A stretch of 64,000 nt of DNA from Spirodela intermedia (Eukaryota; Streptophyta; Magnoliopsida; Alismatales; Araceae), in the NCBI GenBank assembly GCA_902729315.2, contig LR746269.1:4170001-4234000 (forward strand). Direction: 5' to 3'. The stretch's first letter is position 1. Each line of letters opens with the position of its first letter. The notes beneath the pieces were generated by a model. The model saw nothing but the letters and a program-made list of their open reading frames with translations, searched no databases and was not told the DNA's origin. The position numbers were made by a program, and so were the translations under genes. Positions 49,465 through 61,130 of the stretch are shown piece after piece.

Positions 49465-50402
49465 GATCTATCTATCTCCATGATTATTAAGGATGCGTCT
49501 GTAATCGAACCTTGCAATTTTACCTCTCGGGTTTTATGACTAGTAGGCCATTTGTAAAAATGCATCTTTTTTCTAACATTGCTTTATGTTATTGCAGGCT
49601 GCCATGAATGTCGGAAATGATGCCCCAATCTCTGGTCAAGCACACCAATTGTCTCCTCCCAGCTCTCTATCCTCTCTCACTCCAGCTGTGATCCCCTCCC
49701 CTGCACAGGCTCTCAAGCCTTCCATTCCTATCTCGTCCACCTCTCTGGCATCTGCTCTGGATGCTCCTGACTCTGCTGGCAGCAACATGATCAGTCACAC
49801 GGCGAATCTGGTAAAACCCTCCTATTTTACGCCTCCGTCCACATCCGGGCTGGTTATGCTGCCAGTGGCGGCGCCTCTGCCGGCAGCAGCGCCGCCACTC
49901 CTGCCTGTGACCTTGCAGCGCCCTTACGGGACTCCACTTCTCCAACCCTTTCCCCCACCAACCCCATCCCCTTCTCTGACGCCTCCAACGAGTTATGGGT
50001 CAGTCATTACGAGGGACAGAGTGCGTGATGCATTGTCGAGGCTGGTGCAGGTATTTTCCTTTCTTCAATCTCTATGTGTCTTCAGTTCATCCGTGCTGCT
50101 CCTAAGTTGTCCATTCCATGTCTATTGTTTCTGTGATAATTCAATGGTGGGGTGGGGGAGCCAATTTGGTCTCAGAATATCCACGGCCATCTTTTGCTGT
50201 TATCCTCGACTGGTGGAAACTGCTACTATTGCTGCTACTGCTTACGACGGTGTCTTGATTTAGATGCTCTTCACTGCTTTCTGGTGCAGATGAATTCTTA
50301 AGCTTGCTTGTGACATCTATTGATTTTTCTTTCCCACTTGAACAGAATGACCAGTTCATCGACATGGTGTACCGAGAGATGCTGAATTCTCACGCTTTGT
50401 GA
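44114..50402 (+). CDS. DCP1: mRNA-decapping enzyme subunit DCP1, 8 exons
   Basis: Activator of the DCP2 decapping enzyme in cytoplasmic processing bodies (established for the family). Exons: 44114-44296, 44431-44471, 45001-45050, 45670-45814, 47187-47243, 49165-49288, 49598-50050, 50346-50402. They sum to 1110 nt (369 aa), with phases consistent and all introns GT-AG. The EVH1 domain covers roughly residues 13-150, with segments LNLTVLQRIDSFVEEIL, FIVMNRRNTENLIEDVLGDF and GIWFYNSQECEAVANLF. A linker of acidic and Ser/Pro-rich sequence follows (VPDVPDDSFLNFFSAAMNV near 185-205), then a Pro/Ser/Ala-rich region encoded by exon 7. The C-terminus (RVRDALSRLVQNDQFIDMVY) matches the DCP1 trimerisation helix. 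The start ATG at 44114 gives the expected MSRQGN-type N-terminus. The gene appears intact. Confidence 0.95.
49425..49464. repeat. (CT)n microsatellite in DCP1 intron 6
   Basis: Nearly uninterrupted CT repeat between exons 6 and 7 of DCP1, followed by a short (ATCT)n stretch. Confidence 0.9.
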
Positions 50403-50507
50403 TCTTCGATCTGCAGAATCTCGCCTGCTGTTTATTTAGTTTCTTTAACTACTGGGGGGCGAGTCTTGTATAGGTTTCTTCTGGAGTCATGCATGTACCT
50501 GGTTGTG

Positions 50508-50542
<35 letters not shown>

Positions 50543-53171
50543 TTCCGTTGTTATTCTTGTGGATGTGGCTTTGGAGAGACGGGATCCTTTCTTTGTTGTT
50601 GCCTGCATTGTGATCTGAATGGAGGCGGTGCTGTTAACCTGCGTGGTGGGGGTTTGCCAACAAAAGATCCAATGAAGCTCGTCATAGCTTCTTTCAACGT
50701 TTCACCATTTTCCATCGTAAGAAGTTCCTCCTATACTTACTATCTCTAAGGTGGGGTCATTGTGAGCGTACAGGTATAATTTCCTGCTGTTTTTTGAATA
50801 ATTCAAAGTATTCCAAGTTTTTGGGTATCCATTCTCATGTGGTGAGAGACAGGCTGCTGGAGGAGGGGAGAGCGGGTTGAATAAGGGGAGGACTAATCTT
50901 TGAGTTTCATTTTTGCCTTGGATAGTGGCAATGTATTGATGTTATCCTCTAAGCATACGAGAACAATTCAAAATCTGAATGACTTTGTAGTATGTTTTCT
51001 GTGTGAGGAACTAAAAAGTGGGGGAAGCAATGTCGGCATAGAACATGGATGAGAAAACGAGGAAAATACCATGGGGACCTACTTATGATCAAGCTGATAA
51101 AGTGTTCAATAGGTGAGGTATGATTGGATAGATCAATAGAGGCCTAGACTTGATACGCTTTCAAATGGATTTCAATGTGTACAAGTCATTTAACCCTCTT
51201 TGTCCTGTTCTCATTAGTTTTAGTGTGATTCCTCACCCTTTTCCTATTTTTTAAGCCATTTTTCTGGAGTGATTCTATGTCTTCATTGCTCTCATTTTGT
51301 GACACACTTTCCCTTCAATGCTTCCTTCTTTATTCTATCTACAAACATTCTAGTATATAATCAAAAAGTTTGTCTACCTATTTGATCTATTTTTTTCATT
51401 TTTTAAACTTTATTACTATTAAAAGTTGATAAAATATAACGAGGCTTAGCCCAATTTCTGTACAATCATTCATAAAAAAAACCTTACCATGAAATAACTT
51501 TAGTTTTTTATCTTCATATGAAATGAATAGTGTTCAAAGTCTGTCAAAAGTGTTACACCAGATTTGATCAAATGATGCTAATATAATTATCTTACCTTAA
51601 TTGTTGGTTTTTTTTACATGATATCACATCACAAAGAGGGTAAGAGGGCTGAATTGGTAATATTTTATTTTGTTCTCTCTTAGCTTCATTGTGGTTGTTA
51701 TGATGCACATGACAAGATATGTATTTAACATTATTTTTACAATGATTTGGTCACTAGACCTCCACACTTTTACTTTGTATGTTCCTACTTTTATGGATTC
51801 TACCATAGTGGTTCAGTCACAAGCTATCATGAGTCTATTTGACCTCATTAGAATCTAAGGTTCTATCCACCTTTTTGCACACATTTTGCATGTGCACCAT
51901 AGGTGCCTCAACACAATAAAATAAATAACTACTAATAACACAATAGAATCTTTGTTGTTACCAATGACTCTTCAATATGTGATTTTATCAATCTTGAGGC
52001 ATTGAAAATAAAGCTTAACATTAACATGCATAGTGTCAATAGGATGCGTAAAGCCTGATTTTCACCAAAAAAATCCTTGAAACTAGAGTATGATGAAAGT
52101 GTGAGGGTTATGTGTCCTGCTCACCTAATTTCTAGTTAATTCTCCCTTGCCCTCATTTCAGGTGAGATAACCATTTTTATCTTCACACTAATTAGATGAT
52201 GCCTTGATCCTAAACAACACTATTTTTTATCAGGCCACACTACTCGTTGGGCCTCAATGGCTTTTTAATGTTGGGCTGAGCCTTGGGCTGTATCTTATTG
52301 GGCAACATCCTTTGAGCCTTAACTGCTAGAGTGCCTAAAAATAAACACTAAAATTTTTATTTGTAATCTTGTAAGATTCATATTAAATTGAAACCTTTGA
52401 ATTTTGATACATCTTTTATTGCTTTGGATTCTACTTCAAGCTAGCTTTCTAATGAATAGTTGCAAGATCATATATGTGTCTTCTAGCCACTAAAAAATAT
52501 AGCCATATGGACTTATAACATTTGACCATTATATGCTTATTGTATGTAATGAATCTATAAATCATAATAAATCAGGTCGTTTTAATTCCAATACCACAGT
52601 TCCTATATTTGTCTCTTTTGTTGACATCTTCCTAATGATAGAATTTGTTCTCATGTACTAAATTACCTTTTCATAATCATTATTATCATGACCATAATTT
52701 AGTCTCATAAAGACAATAATATTGAATTATAAGTTTTAGCTGCCTCCCACCGAATTTAACAGCTTTGCCTAATTAGGGATCTTACCTAGGAATTTGCTTC
52801 TAAATTAATGGCTCTAGGGTGTTAAATAGAGGAAACCCTATTCTCTCTAATATACTCATAAATCTAGGCAAACCAAATAAGAATAGCACAAATGAATCCC
52901 ATCTACATTAAGGCTCTATATGAGCATTGAGTTATTATTTTTTATGTTCAACTCCTAGTTTTCCATAGACTTTACTATTGCAAATTTTTATGAGATAAGT
53001 TTTAGAGTAGAGGAATTGTTGAAGGGTTTGAAGATCATTTAATTTTTGTTGCCTCTTGGTGTTGAAGGAGCCAAAATTTTTGTTGGGACTCAAATGAAGG
53101 TGGATATTGAAGCCTTTCACTAATTTTTCTCTCACTTTTCATCTCAATTTCTTTATCTCTTTTGCTCGAGC
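50403..53171. other. DCP1 3' flank and gene-free region
   Basis: The first about 350 bases are probably DCP1 3' UTR and include a (CT)n tract at 50512-50540. Beyond that the DNA is AT-rich with no credible ORF. It is presumably old repeat sequence that I cannot classify. Confidence 0.45.
50512..50540. repeat. (CT)n microsatellite in the DCP1 3' UTR
   Basis: About 14 CT units roughly 110 bases after the DCP1 stop codon. Confidence 0.9.
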
Positions 53172-54829
53172 CCTATTGTTAAAGTTAGATTTTCTGTGTT
53201 TTAATTAGTTATTTTATTTTATTTTGTTAACTTTCAAGATAAATATAGGAATATATTGTTAATTTTAGAAGTTTAAAGTTAAAATATTGTGTAATTTTTG
53301 ATTATTTAGAAAACTAAAAGAATAAAATATAAAATATTGTCACCTGTTAGCATGCCAACACTCGACAACTAACTTAGAGGAGTGTTGTGGTAGTGTGGGT
53401 AGACCTAGACCGGGTGGGGGAGCCACGAAGCCAGGCTCTAGTGGGGAAAGTGGACTAGCTTCGTACACATGCGTCACTCCCTTGCCACGTCTTAGTGGCC
53501 AATTGGCCGTGGAGCAAGGAGTGTCGCACACACATGTGCATGCGAGGATGGACCACCCTTTTACCTTCTCTCAATATAATGAATGACATTATTTTATTTT
53601 TAGAGAAAGGATCTCTACTTAGAGATCGTAGCTTTGATTTATATTCAAATCATTTAGTGAAGTATTGTCGATGTGAGACTAAAGTTTCTCATGAGTTTCA
53701 AGCTAGTTGTCTAGAGCATGGCATCATCTAGTGATGTTCAGAGAGCCACATCATTAGATAAGCTAGATCTTGTAGTGGGTGAGCCACCACAATATTAGAT
53801 GCATAAAACAATCCATCAGCGGTTTCCAAATTCGATGCCACTTAACATGCACGTGGTCATAAATGATGATTTGATGATTAATGAGGCACCACAATACTAG
53901 GGATTTAAGTTCTCAATTGGCAGCCATTTATGGTAGGTTAATCTAGCATCGCTCAACGTGCCACATGACCAAGCACATTTGATTCAGTAGCTCGTGAAGC
54001 GTTATGATATCGAGAACTTAAGTTCTCGCATGTATCACTGCCAATGATATAACGACAATAATTAATTATTATTTGATAAAATAAATATTATTGATTATCT
54101 TTAAAATCTCGATGGTAGTCACAAATACAACAATTCATTTTCTCCCTCCTTTTGCGGGATCAATACCTCCAATGATTGGTGAACTCATTCCTTTCTCTCT
54201 TGACTACACTCAAGGCTTCTAACAAGTGGTCAATTCTTCTCTTCTTCTCTTAGACAATGGTGGTAGCATGGTTGACCCTTCTTTCAATGGATCTCTTCAA
54301 CAATTGGCACAACAACACTTTTGGATGATACTTTTACGACTTTCAGTGTGGTGTGACATGTTTGGAAGAAACTAAGCTGTCACACCAGTGTCTCTAGTTG
54401 CTTAGGAGGTAGACTAAAGTTGGACAATGATTTATTTTCTACTTTTGTCATTTATTTATGTGTTTTTAATATTTATTTAGATTTTACAATAAGTAATTTA
54501 GCTTCGTACATGTTCTGATAGAAATGAGTTAAACTTAGCAAAAACTTGATGAATAATCTTCGTTTTTCTTTTGAATCCTATGAAACTTGTCTGAGATCAA
54601 GCTAAGATTATGTTCAACTTGTTTTATATTAATTTTTGTAGTCAAATCTCAACATATTTATATTCATAGTGTTTCACGAATAACGAGTACCTTTATATTT
54701 TAAAACACGAAAGCAACAAAATTAAAGGCTAATTAATCAGTGTTGAATTGTTAAAATAAAGTGGAGATATTCACAGTTGACCTCATGTCACGTGTGTGAA
54801 TTCTTGAGCATATATTTGTCCAAGAATCT

Positions 54830-56687
54830 TGAAAATTAGAAATTACTAATTTTCAGATTTTCAAAAGTATTTCTAAATAAATATATCAATTATAATTGAA
54901 TAAAATAGTGATAATTTTTCAAGTCGATCACAAGGATGTAATGTAATATCTGATAATATTTTAGAATTTTCTACAAAGAATACGATTTTTTATGAATTTA
55001 AGACTAAGAAATAAAAATTAAATATCTCAAAATTTTGTGAAAAAGAGAAATAAAGGGTGTGGATGTCAGGATGACATCAATGTCCTAACAAATACAAATT
55101 GAGTGGAAATAGAATTCTGCCTGGTGATTCTTACGTAAGTGATTATATATGATTTAATTGGTCAAATTAAGATTTGTAAAAGCCAAAATAATCGTAATTG
55201 AATGAAGAATAATTTAGAAAGTACACATCACACAAATTATCACTAAATGAAATAAAAATTAAGTTGAAAGTAGGAAAGATAGAGTTCCGACCTCACAATA
55301 GTGATTACTAGAATTCTCTATGTTCAGAAGGATTATCAAACGATATCTATGGCCTCAAAGGCTCTCTTTGGACATAGACAACTTAAGCATTTACTAAATT
55401 TCTTTTCGAAGTTGAGAAAATAATAGTGGAAGTTAAACTAATCAAAAAATAATAACATAAAGTTCTAGCATTGTGATGGCAATGCATTGACAATATGTCA
55501 AAATTCTGAGCATTCGAGAGGATTATTGTACAGTGTCTATGGCCTCAAAGGTTATCTTTTGACAAAGACAATGTGGATAATTTTTAGATATTCTTACAAA
55601 ATATAGAGGTCACTGAAATGAGTTGTTGAATCATCTTCAATGGCTATCACCTAGTGGAGCGGACAAACAATGACTTTGTGGTTCTCTCATAGTTGTCACC
55701 CAATGGAGATGAGTTGGATGAAGGTGAGATGCATCTTAGGGAGCTTCATCCTCAGGTCTGTGCAACAAGAGAAGTCTCTTCATCGCATCTGATATGCTCT
55801 TAAGAGGTGACGACTTGTCTCTTGGTAGATTGTCCTTTTTCCAACGATGGCTTATTTGTCGATCAATTAGAGATGATTTACTCAATGAATTAGTGATTCT
55901 TTTATCGCGAATCATTCAACAATTGTAATAATGACTCTCCATGGATCGCATTGATGAGATTTTCATCAATGATTGAGCAATTTTGACGACTTAATCTTTC
56001 ACTAAAAATCTGTAAGAAAATCATGATTTAATCAGATAAAAAATATTAGTTTTGACATTGATAGGATTTGAACCTGTGTTGGTCGTCTATCTACATGAGA
56101 GAGAGAGAAATAAGTTCTCCAATACAATTATATAATGATGTCATCATGGTCTATCATTATTATTAATAAGGAGTATTTTCAATATTAAAATCATCAAAAA
56201 CATTTTGGAAAAGATGTGACCTGAGTTTAGTCTGACACTGGTTATATGCTGAATTTTGGGACGAATTGAGATTTGGGAATCAATGAGTCCCTTTTTTGTG
56301 TGTGTATGACCACTCCTTGTCCTACGCTTGGCTAGCCACTAGTGACATGGAAGGGGAGTGATGCACACTTGCCCCCATCGGTCCATAGTTGCTTGAGCCC
56401 TACTTGTAGCTCTATCTCGACTATGCTTTCGACTCCTTTGTGGGGGCCCAGCTGGCTGGTGGGTCTCCTCTTTTTTTATATCTTTTTTTTTTCTTCATTT
56501 GTCTCAAAAATAGGATTATAAAAATTATATAAATTCACATAAAATCACATAATTAGCCAAAAAATCACATTAATCAACTAAAAATTATTTTTCACAAATT
56601 AACACAAATATAAGTCTATTTATCATGAGTTAAAGCTAAAATTATATTACTTCTTAATTATTAACTCATGATAATGAAGATTTATCA
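54830..56687 (+). mobile_element. Family A element nested in the family B LTR
   Basis: Starts abruptly at TGAAAATTAGAAATTACT, lacking about the first 45 bases of the family, and ends GAAGATTTATCA. It carries the other landmarks, including GGATTTGAACC near 56067. It replaces the stretch of family B that corresponds to about 39475-39525. No clear target duplication was found. Confidence 0.65.
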
Positions 56688-56689
56688 GA

Positions 56690-56783
56690 GACCTCTTTTT
56701 TTCTCTCTGTATCTCGTGAGCTCTCTTTCTCTCTCTCTCTGTCTCATGAGACCTTTCTCTCTCTCTATCTCATGTGAGATGTT

Positions 56784-56825
<42 letters not shown>

Positions 56826-56990
56826 AATTGATCTTTCTCTCTCCCTCTCTCTCGTGAGGCATTTCTCTCTCTCCATCTCATGTTAGATTTCTCTCATTCT
56901 CTCCCTTTCTCTCTCTTTCGTGAGAGATCTTTTCTCTCTTTCTTTTGTGAGAGCTCTCTCTCTCTCTCTTTTCCTCTTTCCTTTCTTCAC
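56690..56990. repeat. CT-rich minisatellite of the second family B LTR
   Basis: CT runs punctuated by CTCATGAGA-, CTCGTGAGG- and TTCGTGAGA-like words, matching the array at 39526-39790. Confidence 0.8.
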
Positions 56991-57205
56991 TCCTCTTCCT
57001 TTATTCTTCTCACCTCATCCTTCTATTTCATTATTTTCATTAAATAGTGATAAAATATTAAAATAACTTTATATATAAACTAAATTAGTTTTCACGACGA
57101 ATTAACTTTATATAATAACTTTATACTCATATTTAATTAAGTCTTAATTATAAATATTATTAGGTAATGTGCATTTAAAGACAACGACAAGTACACATCA
57201 CCTAT

Positions 57206-60200
57206 TTTGGAAAGAATGTCTCATTTTTTGTCCTAGCTTGTTGGGTCATAATGGTCACCACAAATGACTTGATTAGCAGTCCTTGTTGGCCACAGCTGCA
57301 TCCAAAATTTAAGCATAAGATGCATTTTTTAATTTTTTAAAATTAGTAACAAGTTGAAACCATCAAATTTTGATAAGCTGTTTCTTGAATAATATTCCTC
57401 TTTGAATTATCTTTCAAATGAGAGTGGCTGAAATGAGAGAACAAAATCAGTTTAGTTATATGGGTTATGCATATGGACCATTTTTCCTAAAAGGATTTTT
57501 GTGTAATTTAATTACCTGATTTCATATATGAAAATTCACACTTTAAGAATAAAAAGGGATCAGCAATAGATTATCATATCATCCTTTGTCAACACATTTT
57601 TTGATGCTCTCAATGCCAGCATCAATTCTTTTTACATTAAGAAAGTAGTGCCAATTCAACCCCAAAAAGGGATGAGAAAATATATAATATATTAACTTTA
57701 AAATGACATAATGTTTGGATGGAAATATGATTGATAGCCTTTTATGTTATACAGGAAGTTCAATATATAATTTTCCCTTTATTTTGTGTTTTTGCTCTTC
57801 TCTATTCTCAAAGACTTAAATAGTAGCAAATAAATCTAGGCATATTTGAGGAGATAAATGGTGGTCAGAAGTACTCAATTGAGCAGGAAAAAATAAATAT
57901 ACCCATAGTTCATCTCATTATTCTTGGCATACCTTTTTGTAGAGGTGATTGTTAACAACCATAATTGTACACTAATGTAACAACATCATAAATCAAATTG
58001 TTGTAGAGGTAACAATCCTAAAAGTGTGCACAATATTTTTCATAAGAAAAATCTCTCAAAAATGTAAAAAAAGTGGATATGAAGAGTGTAGTTAGAAAAT
58101 TAAAAAAATTAGTTTTCAATTGAATTTAGCAAGCATAATAGGTAGTTTGATTAATTAAAATTTTATTTTCTGTATTTTAAGTTTATGGTTTCGAAAATGA
58201 TGCTTGACTAATTTCATTTGCTTTTTCAAAGAAATGTCGAACTAAGAATGATTCCATACACATTTATATAAGAAATGTATATTTTAATAGATATTTGGGA
58301 AGATAGAGTGATTTAACAACATACTTGGCAAGAGTAATTTGACACTACTTAAAAGGTTGCCAAACCATTGTATTTTACAAAAAGGATTTTTATGAGTTGA
58401 AATCATTTGAGTAGGAAGTTGTTTTAGGCCTTGGTATTAAGTTTTAACTTTCAATGAAAGCCATGAAGGCCTAATTTGAAATCACAACGTCTAAGGTTTG
58501 GGTTAAATCAATATGTTTCACTTTTCATAGTTAAAAAATTTATCTCATTAATAAAGATATATCTTATTACACCTAATTTTGAATTAACAAAAATCAAAAT
58601 GACTATATGAATCATATCCTCTACATTGTGAAACCTGATACTCCATTTCAAAAAATGTCTATATTATAAAATTTTGATTCAAACCTTTTTGCACGAGATA
58701 TTCAAGTTTAATGCATTTAATATAGAAATAATAATAATATATTAACAAGTTAATGTTATTTTACTCACTTTAATAATATTTTTGCAAGGAAACCTATTTA
58801 GATGTGTGAAAATATATGAATGAGTTTTATCCTGTTTTAATGATAAAAAATAATTTTCATTAGTAGAAATCATTGGATAGCATAATAAATTCTGAAAAAT
58901 ACATTCCATGGTGAATGATTTGTTCAAAAAGTTTTATTGGAAAAAAAATGTTTTATGAAAAATTATAGGGCATTTTACTAATGAGAGTCAGTTTGATGAT
59001 CATGTTAATATTCAAGTTGAAGTAATGGTTAATTTACAATATGAGCATTTCTAACCATAATTCTGCTATAAAAAAACCAGAGCATAATTTTTTTGCAAGC
59101 AGTAGACTAGTGAAGCAGAAAACTATGCCGTATTTTGCCAAGCATGTGATGAGTGAAATAGTTCTATCTCAGAAAGAATTTCCCAAGTATGATAATTATT
59201 TATAGAAGAACATATAACATTTTGAAACCTATTCAGTATTTTTCATTTATTGACTGGCTTCCTTTTTGCTGTTTAGAATTAAACAAAATGCAGTGTCTTG
59301 TGTTATACTATAGTTTGTGATAAAGAAAAGATAGTCAAACTTTTGATAACCTCTCAATATTGATTATGATAGGCAAGTGGGTCTCATTTAATCTCCGTCT
59401 AGAAGGTTAGTACCGTACAACTCTTTTGTAAGTACAGTAAATATTGACTAAAAAAGTATTCTACGGATAAAATCCACCCTCTTCTTCTATTTTGTTTATT
59501 CATAGATTAACTTCATTTATTGTGTGCACGTAATTGAGCGTTGTCAAGTGGGCGTTGGTCCCCCCCAATTAGATTTTTTTTTGAGAATGTGAAAAATATA
59601 ACTAATCAGGTGCGTAAAGAGCTGAGCCCAGTGCTGCCTCTGGATGCCCCGCATGGCGCCCTGGCACTTGCCATACCTCGACTCTCTCTCTCTCTCTCCC
59701 CCTCTCCCCCTCTCCCCCCACCCCCCCGCCGCCCCGCGCCCTCCCTTCCTCCCTGCACGTGTGTATATCTATAGGGGAATATAGAGGGGGGGGGGCTTGA
59801 GGTGGTGGGTTATCTGCTCGGCCCGTGTTCGGGGTAGAACTGGGATTGTAGAGCCCGAGTCCACTTCAGAACATGACTTGTCAAGCCGCGTGAAGCCGTC
59901 AAACTTGTGAGGGACACGTTATGGACGCGGAGAGACCGACCCCCGCGTGCAGCACCATGTCGCCCTTTGAAAAATATTAAAGTCGGGTCTCGACTCGCCG
60001 CCGGGTCATAAATGGCGTTGGGTGTACTGGAGCAGAGTACTCAGGACGAGTTAGAGGCGGATTTGCCGTCTAGGGGCTTGACTTTTTGGCAATAAAGACT
60101 TTTTTGACGACACTATCAGATTGCGTCGGCATGGTCTGGCCCTTTGCTTATCCAGCTTCTAGGAAGCTTCCTTTACTTATCCCAATCAAGCAAACCGTTG

Positions 60201-60425
60201 GTGGCCAAGGTTTTTCAGGGATTCATCGTATCTCCCGCCACGGTGGCTCTCTTCATCTTTCCCTCTGTATCTACTCCCCTGCCAAGACTATTCGTCGTCT
60301 CCCTCGTCAGCCCGTCCCTTCGTCGGAGATCTTCGCGACGAGTCTGCCCGACCACAGCGAGGCCAGTTCGACGAGCCTTTGGCCGAAAGCTGCAGTGTTC
60401 CCTGAACTTGCCTTCCCGGTCGGCT
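57206..60425. other. Gene-free region and CML promoter/5' UTR
   Basis: AT-rich with no credible ORF to about 59530. From 59600 it becomes GC-rich, with a CT- and C-rich tract at 59682-59735 and TATATCTATA near 59763, which could be a TATA element. The frame of the downstream gene stays open upstream to at least 60144 but has no ATG before 60426. Confidence 0.4.
59682..59735. repeat. CT/C-rich tract upstream of the CML gene
   Basis: CT repeat passing into runs of C, about 700 bases upstream of the start codon. A polypyrimidine tract of this kind is common in plant promoters and 5' UTRs. Confidence 0.8.
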
Positions 60426-61130
60426 ATGGCTCGAGCTTCCGAGCTGAGCCCCGGCGATGGGTCAAGGAGTCGTCAGAGAAGTCCTTCCTCCGCGGCCTCC
60501 TTCGCTGCTGGGGGCGGGGCAGTTGTCCACGGAGCAGTTTCCACAGGCTCCCTTCTCCGGCATCTGCGTCGAGTCTTCTCGCCTAAGAAAAGGCCCTCTT
60601 CCCCATCTACGGAGGAGGAGGCGAGGAAAGCACCGGTGAGCCCGCCTCAGACATCGGCAGATTTTAGCATCGACGATGGTCGCGCCAATGAAATCACTGA
60701 AACCCCGCAAAGCCCGTTGGAGAACTACGTGCGGGTGTTTAGATACTTCGATCAGAACGGCGACGGGAAGGTCTCCCCCTCCGAGCTGCGCAACTGCATG
60801 AGGAAGGTGGGCGAGGAGCTCTCGGAGAAAGACGCAGAGGCGGTGGTGGGCAGCACCGACTCGGATGGGGACGGGCTTCTGGGTTACGCCGACTTTGTGA
60901 GCCTGGTGGCGGTTGGCCGGGAAGAGGAAGAGGACGGCGATCTCCGGGAGGTCTTCAGCATGTACGAAATGAAAGGGGAGGGTTGCATCACCGCCGAGAG
61001 CCTTCGCCGGATGCTCCGCCGCCTCGGGGACTACAAGACCGTCGACGAGTGTAAGGTGATGATCCGGCGGTACGATCTCGACGGCGACGGTGTCCTCAGC
61101 TTTGAGGAATTCAAGGTCATGATGCTGTAG
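60426..61130 (+). CDS. CML: Calmodulin-like protein (CML41 type), single exon
   Basis: A 234-aa Ca2+ sensor, with no enzymatic domain. Residues 1 to about 98 are a Ser/Arg/Pro-rich extension with a basic amphipathic stretch at 43-56. Four EF-hand loops follow. Loop 1 (109-120), DQNGDGKVSPSE, and loop 4 (217-228), DLDGDGVLSFEE, are canonical. Loop 2 (145-156), DSDGDGLLGYAD, has Asp at the last ligand position. Loop 3 (about 181-192), EMKGEGCITAES, lacks Asp at position 1 and Glu at position 12 and probably does not bind. A degenerate third hand reading GCIT is typical of the CML41 group, which is linked to plasmodesmal callose and immunity in Arabidopsis. That role here is inferred. The ATG at 60426 is the first in frame. 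The gene is strongly GC-rich and intronless, as usual for CMLs. Confidence 0.92.
   Translation: MARASELSPGDGSRSRQRSPSSAASFAAGGGAVVHGAVSTGSLLRHLRRVFSPKKRPSSPSTEEEARKAPVSPPQTSADFSIDDGRANEITETPQSPLENYVRVFRYFDQNGDGKVSPSELRNCMRKVGEELSEKDAEAVVGSTDSDGDGLLGYADFVSLVAVGREEEEDGDLREVFSMYEMKGEGCITAESLRRMLRRLGDYKTVDECKVMIRRYDLDGDGVLSFEEFKVMML

Larger units (their letters stand above)
53177..57200 (-). mobile_element. Family B solo LTR with perfect 5-bp target duplication, carrying a nested element
   Basis: Starts TGTTAAAGTTAG and ends GTACACATCA, the family B termini. It is flanked by identical CCTAT at 53172-53176 and 57201-57205. The total is 4,024 bp, of which about 1.86 kb (54830-56687) is a nested family A copy, leaving about 2.17 kb, matching the copy at 37836-39998. 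No internal retrotransposon domain lies on either side, so it reads as a solo LTR. Strand follows the orientation inferred from the gag-linked copy. Confidence 0.75.

Noticed and set aside
60086-60586. A 166-codon overlapping frame at the CML start
   Set aside because: It is a GC-rich shadow frame. The EF-hand protein is encoded in the other frame and starts at 60426.
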